Position numbers and translations under genes: made by a program | Source of the DNA: Posidonia oceanica | Lineage: Eukaryota > Streptophyta > Magnoliopsida > Alismatales > Posidoniaceae | Length of the DNA stretch: 64,000 nucleotides | NCBI GenBank assembly: GCA_037176725.1 | Contig: JAZBRS010000054.1 | Span: 17,130,001 to 17,194,000 of the forward strand | Direction: 5' to 3' | Part shown: piece by piece, positions 59,053 to 64,000 of the stretch | Position numbering within the stretch: the first letter of the stretch is position 1 | Layout: each line of letters opens with the position of its first letter | Notes under the pieces: model-generated | What the model saw: the letters and a program-made list of their open reading frames with translations, nothing else | Told to the model about the DNA's origin: nothing | The model's database searches: none

Positions 59053-61674
59053 TTAGTTTTTCTTTACTGATCTTCCGAACTTTAGCCTCTGGAGGCCCAA
59101 CTTTGCCCTAGTCGGTAGAGGGGAATATCTCGTTGGCCGCCTGACTGATAGCTGGAAAAGGGAGAGGGGCTGGCACCTCGATGAGATTTGCCACAACACG
59201 CGGAACAGATGCCCGAGACTGCAGTATAGAAGGGTCCGACAAAGAAGAAGGATCCTTAACACAATGGGTACTACCAAGGGGCAGAGGATGTGAAGTAACA
59301 CTTGAGGGACCAACCTCCCGATGGGATTGAAAGCTGGCCCAAGGCTTAGAGAGCATCCTCCCAGAGGATGATTTCTGAGAAAAGCCCGAGTTTGGCCTTG
59401 TAGTAGGATGCACCTCGACCTACATTTGCTGAGCGCTTCCAGACATGTTTCCCGTGATTTGCCACTCCATTGCCAGATTCCCCCTTCCAGCCCTTGGAAT
59501 TCCTTATGAACCTACCAAACGATTTGTTATTCCCTCTATGAGAGGAAGTACCTATAGAGAAGGGGAAAGGAGTAGGATCCCAGAACGAAGAACTAGATGA
59601 ATAAATGTCCCAACTTCTACAGAAGTGGATAGGATAAACATTCCTAGCAAAGACATAGTAATGGACATCTGGCAGAGTTTTACCCATGTATAAGGAGATT
59701 TTGACCCTAGCATATCCTTGAAACTTAACTTGATCAATGCCAAAGTCAACCTCTAAGAGTTCCGCAAAGTCGTCCACCATTTTATGGAAGAGATTAACAT
59801 TTCACAAATGATGCGGAATACCTTCCCTACGAACCCACATTCCCTCGTCCCTCAAGGTAAAGATAGAGCTAGAGTGGACAAATCAAGGGGCGAAAGAAGC
59901 TGGTAGCGCAACCAAAGAGGCCACTGATTCCTTAAGAGCTTCATCCCTGACAGCCTACGATGAGAACTTAATCAGGAATTTTCCATTAACGAATTCAAAA
60001 ACCTCCCAGGCTGGGGAAGTGGGCCAATGACTCATCAGATGGAATTCTAACTCATCCTTAGACAACTGAGGGGCATGAGGAGTAAAGATAGCATATGAAG
60101 AAAAAAAGTCCAACTGATCACAAGTTTCTTCAGATGGAGGTCTAATGATAAGGCAGTGGGGCATAAAGCCAGCCATAAATACTGGTGGTGGTGGAGCAAC
60201 TGTTCTTTGTGAAGAAGATAGAAATTTGCATTTAGCGACCGCATGGTTAGAGGATTTACAACGATAATAGAAGCCATTAAATCTACACTGGACCTTTTTA
60301 TGACCAGTTAAACCACATTTAAAACACCTACCAGAAGAAGAGTAGAATTTCTCAAGCGAAAAACGAGTCCTCCTTCGCAATACCTCCATCTACCCACCCT
60401 CCATAGAAGTGCAAATCTCACTTAATTCACGATTAATATGGTTGGTAGACATAGAAGTAGTCACCGAAGGTGAAACTACTTTAGAGGGGGAATACAAAAT
60501 AGAAAAACGGGAGTCAAAAGGAAGGCAATAAAATTCCTCCCCCCTTCCACCAAAGCACGTTTGAATTGGTTCCAGAGAGGAAGAAACCTTATCAAATCCC
60601 TCATATATCTTATCACTAAATGCAGGCAGGCTTTTTTGCTTGACACATCCAACGAGAGGATGGCGGGAAAAGCTGTGGATGTGAGAAGGAGAGATCGATG
60701 CATCAGCGACATTAATGGGGACTGAGCCAACATCACTGTGCACCGTATCCAACCGCACACCACCTTCTAGAGGCAAATCATTCTTTTCCAACAAAGACTC
60801 TAAATGTTGTTTAATCAGAGGAAATTGCGCTTCTAATTGGGATACCCCCCCTAATAGTTTCATTAAAAACAATATTAAACGACGAGAAGTTAAAACGATT
60901 ATGCATAAAGCCACGAAAGTCTTTGTATTCTCCCAAGGCGGACTGACATATGTCCTACCGCTCATTATTATATCGGAAAACGGGAACGGCCAACAATCTC
61001 CGACGATCCCCCTCCTAGAGCAGCAGCCACCAGTCGGTCGGATACAACTCCGACACCATTGGAGAACCACTATCTGAAATTTTAGGTGCTATCTCGACTT
61101 TGCCTCTATGCGCAGCATATGTACAAATGTTTTCTCCATCAAAAGAATCCTGATGGCTCATGCCTTCAAAACCAGGATCCATAGAGGGTATAGTCTTAGA
61201 TCCTCCCTCCAATAGGTTGGATACCGTGATCGAAAGATCTGAAGGCAAAGATGTCACCATAGAATCAATCACAGGCTGCTCATCCCCACCAAAATCAAAA
61301 GTAACCTAATCCACAGACTGGGGATAACTATGTAGTGACCTTCTCAAAGTATGGTCCAGTTGCTCAACGGAGGGTGAAACAATCATAAGAGTTGAAGGGG
61401 CAGCCGACAATTTATCCACTACCTCCCACACAAGATAATTATATGTAGAGGTTACTGTATTCAAGAAAGTACCAGTATTTTGCCCCACACCTCTCCCAAG
61501 ACTACTACAGTCCTGAGTAAGTCCCAACGGACTACTCAAAGGGTTCAATGAGAGTATTCCATTTTCCTTTTCCAAAGAGCCCATACTAAGGGAGGAGGTC
61601 GGGGAACCTCCAGAGGAGGTAAAGGAAGTACCCAAAAATGAAATAGGCGAACTCAGAAGGAAAGAAGGGTCCAC
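59053..61674 (-). pseudogene. LINE ORF1 (nucleic-acid-binding protein), broken
   Basis: Reading pieces at 61674-61306 and 61272-61015 share a frame. A second frame carries 61070-60390, 60389-59955 and 59780-59346, separated by stops. A CCHC knuckle C-X2-C-X4-H-X4-C (CFKCGLTGHKKVQC) lies near 60330-60290. It is followed by a second in which the first Cys is Tyr (YYRCKSSNHAVAKC). ORF1 proteins of plant L1 elements bind the element RNA. The Ser/Pro-rich start and tail have no clear domain. Confidence 0.8.
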
Positions 61675-62075
61675 ATAACGCTGAGGTGGCTAAGTAACCA
61701 CCAACGACCTCCTACTCCGATTACTGAGGCGCCGCCGCCAGAAGAGAACAGACTTACCCATCAAACCAAATAGGTAATTAGAGTTAAAGAAGAAAGTCAA
61801 AATCCACCCGCTCTCAAAGTGCCAATGCCAAATTCTAAGCTAGAATGCCCGCAACCACCAAGCATCCAGCAGCGGAAGCCAGGAACACCTCCCTAGCGAG
61901 GGAGCAGGAGCCGAATCCTGCCAAAAGAGTAGGTAAAACACTCTATCGAGAGAACAAGCAGCAAAACCCTATCGAGAGAGAGCAGAGAAGGATCAAAAAG
62001 AGTAGTGGATGGAGCTTTCACCTACCAAAAGTGATACGTCTTTATGCAGGCAGTTGTTGGAAAAATGAGTTAGTT

Positions 62076-62529
62076 GTGAATAATAAAAACGAGGGTTGGT
62101 GTTAGTCACAGACTCACAGTCCACTACTTTCTACGCACACGCACGAATGCGGAAAGAAAGGGACATTCAATTTGTATGAAAATTTACAATAATAATAATA
62201 TGGTAGGAAAAGAGGAGACTTTTGTGGCGAATGGTGTGGTTTTGCAGACCTGTGATCATGTGGCTGTGAAGTAGTAGTAGATTTTTTTTCTTTTGCCCCA
62301 ACAAAAAAAAATCGTGGAGAGCTCTGAAGAAGTAAAGCAGCAGCAGCAGCCTTTATGAAAAACCGGAAACGGAAAGAAAATCCAAAGATGAGAACCCACA
62401 GTTTAGTCTGGTCAAACTTATCAATCTATTGGATTACTTATTTACTTACATTATTCCAGTCGCCCGATAAATTAGCGAGAAGTTTTCTGGTGCCGCACTT
62501 TGCTCGAATGTCTCGGTAAAATAGCATAT

Positions 62530-62561
<32 letters not shown>

Positions 62562-63169
62562 CTTCAAATAATACTTATTTATCGATCTATCTTACAAAAT
62601 TAAATGTTACACTCTAATACCTTCTTCACTATTACCTTTCTTTACCTAATCCATGTTAAATATCTATTCTTAGATGTTAAATTGCTATCATACCTTTCTT
62701 TTTTTTTTAACTAACCCAACTCATAACCTTATTATCTTCCTTTACCTATATCTACCACCTTCTTCAAGAATATATTAATCCTAATTATCCATCACCATCA
62801 CCGTAAAATAAAGTTTAGAAAGATACATAAGTAAGGATATTATGTTAGAATTGTGGTTCAGATAATATACAAATTTTATATATATTAAAATTTAATTTCC
62901 ACGGAAACGACAAGAACGGTTAGGCAGCATGCCATGCCCAATGTCTGTCTGGCTTCATCATCATCAGTACACAAAGGAGAGAGAAAGTTGAAACCAGGTA
63001 CAAGCTTTTTGCACGATGGCGGGCCGATAGTGTTAGGAAGAAGGCACTTGGTGGTTCTTCGGTTAACTCTTCCCTCGCTGAAACAGAAGTTGCTCGTAAC
63101 AGATGATTACTGTCACCCAGCTCTTGGTTGGTAGATTATGAAATAAATGTAAATCATAGAAGCTGGTAC
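62076..63169. other. Intergenic, no gene recognised
   Basis: AT-rich, with an AT dinucleotide tract at about 62534-62561. The frame at 62934-63134 is unrecognised. Confidence 0.45.
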
Positions 63170-64000
63170 TAGTGTAAAAAGGATCGTAGGCAATCCAACC
63201 CAACCCTTCCAAAACCGCAGGCTTGGGTTGGGCCGTAAGGTCAGGCACAAATGGCTCAGCCCAGACCCGAGCCCATAAGAGACTGGACTTGCCCCCGAGT
63301 CTAGCCCAACGGTTGGAAATTACAGTCGTTGGGCAACGGCTGGAATTGTTGGCAACAGTTGGATTTTCCAACGGTCTTCTTTCTTTTTTTTTTATAAATA
63401 CCTCCTCATTTCATCTCATTTCTTCACAACTTCTCAACTATTCTCTATTCTCTATATTCTCAACTCTTCTCTACTCTCTCTATATATTGCTAGTACTACA
63501 CTTCCACTCTGGCATCCACGATTCTAGTTCATCGCTCCACCATTCCGCCTCTACTGCGTCATCGTTCCAAACTTCTGCCTCCACCGTTCCGCCTCCACTG
63601 TTTCATCGATCCAGACTTCTGCCTCCATTGCTCCACTGTTCTGCCTCCACCGTTACAAATTTCTCTACTTCTAATTCATCTAATTTCTCTACTTCTTTAC
63701 TTTCAAATTTTTTATTATTTTTTTATTTTTATTATTATTTTAAATAGTTACAATGGCTCATTCATCAAATTAAGATATCCCAACCCAAGACTCCGTAAAA
63801 AAATATAGATTCACAAACCCAATCCACAACCACTCAAAAAATTAGGAGAAGAACAGCTCCTGTTGGAAAGATTTAACTCCAGACTCAATTGATAATGAAA
63901 AATATTATTGTAATTATTGTAGTAAAGAACTTACTTCTAAAAAAAGAGATAATGGTCATCTAAATAGGCATTTTTTTTAAATTGTAAAGAAAAAAATCAA
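63170..64000 (+). mobile_element. hAT transposon, left part, running off the window
   Basis: Starts TAGTGTAAAAAGGATCG, close to the ends of the elements at 31518 and 36868. GCTGGTAC (63162-63169) would be the left target copy. CAACGG-type inverted motifs lie at 63307-63373. A transposase start (ATG 63753) meets a stop after six codons. Downstream a BED zinc finger is still readable: WKDLTP (63864), CNYC (63909-63920), HLNRH (63957-63971). The rest lies outside the window. Confidence 0.8.

Larger units (their letters stand above)
54555..62061 (-). mobile_element. LINE (L1-type) retrotransposon, full length by its borders
   Basis: Flanked by a perfect 14-bp duplication AAAATGAGTTAGTT (54541-54554 and 62062-62075). 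The left copy is followed by CTTTTTTC, the complement of a short A-tail, so the 3' end is at left and the element reads on the minus strand for about 7.5 kb. It holds ORF1 with a CCHC knuckle, then endonuclease, reverse transcriptase and a zf-RVT-like region in the order normal for plant L1 elements. The frames are broken by stops and shifts, so it is inactive. The 5' part (62061 to about 61680) is a non-coding leader. Confidence 0.92.

Noticed and set aside
1..64000. tRNA, rRNA and CRISPR arrays
   Set aside because: None seen by eye on either strand. The GGTATCAGAGC matches at 24222 and 24285 are retroelement primer sites, not tRNA genes.

Overview
The window is nuclear DNA from a flowering plant. 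Genes have many introns with plant-type GT/AG borders, and the space between them is packed with plant transposon families (Helitron, hAT, Mutator-like, copia, gypsy, LINE). The single-exon arogenate dehydratase gene is very GC-rich, and the first CTR1 exon is much richer in GC than the later ones. That gradient fits a monocot better than a eudicot, but I cannot name the species.

Three host genes look intact. CTR1 (28353-35922, +, 16 exons, 796 aa by my splice model) is the Raf-like kinase that represses ethylene signalling. A PCF11-type cleavage/polyadenylation factor of the PCFS4 group (41990-47828, +, 6 exons, 1105 aa) carries a CTD-interacting domain and two C-terminal zinc-finger-like motifs. 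A plastid arogenate/prephenate dehydratase (52599-53933, -, 444 aa, one exon) acts in phenylalanine synthesis. The three share no obvious pathway and are not an operon-like unit.

Region by region: 1-328 is the end of a gypsy-type LTR that interrupts a decayed Helitron Rep gene (329-2801, -). About 3340-10529 looks like an old Helitron on the minus strand. It holds a LINE-like 3' tail, a truncated MAK11/PAK1IP1-like WD40 fragment and a second, well-bounded Helitron (7419-10160). 11168-15526 is a large non-autonomous hAT-like element with a 2-kb solo LTR and a long-TIR element nested in it. 15664-17074 is a Mutator-like TIR element. 17.1-23.6 kb is mostly unassigned, with exon-like scraps and a truncated hAT. 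23659-26767 is a deleted copia element with a duplicated primer binding site. CTR1 follows, with a hAT MITE and an RTE-type LINE scrap in one intron. 36868-39975 is a dead hAT whose target duplication is still visible. PCFS4 follows, then a Pack-MULE-like element (50195-50983), a MITE (51608-52096) and ADT. 54555-62061 is a LINE bounded by a 14-bp target duplication. Another hAT of the same family starts at 63170 and runs off the window.

I saw no tRNA, rRNA or CRISPR array. I found no convincing new biological system. The most informative structures are the nested transposons, which can be dated against each other, and the conserved subterminal hairpins of the hAT family.
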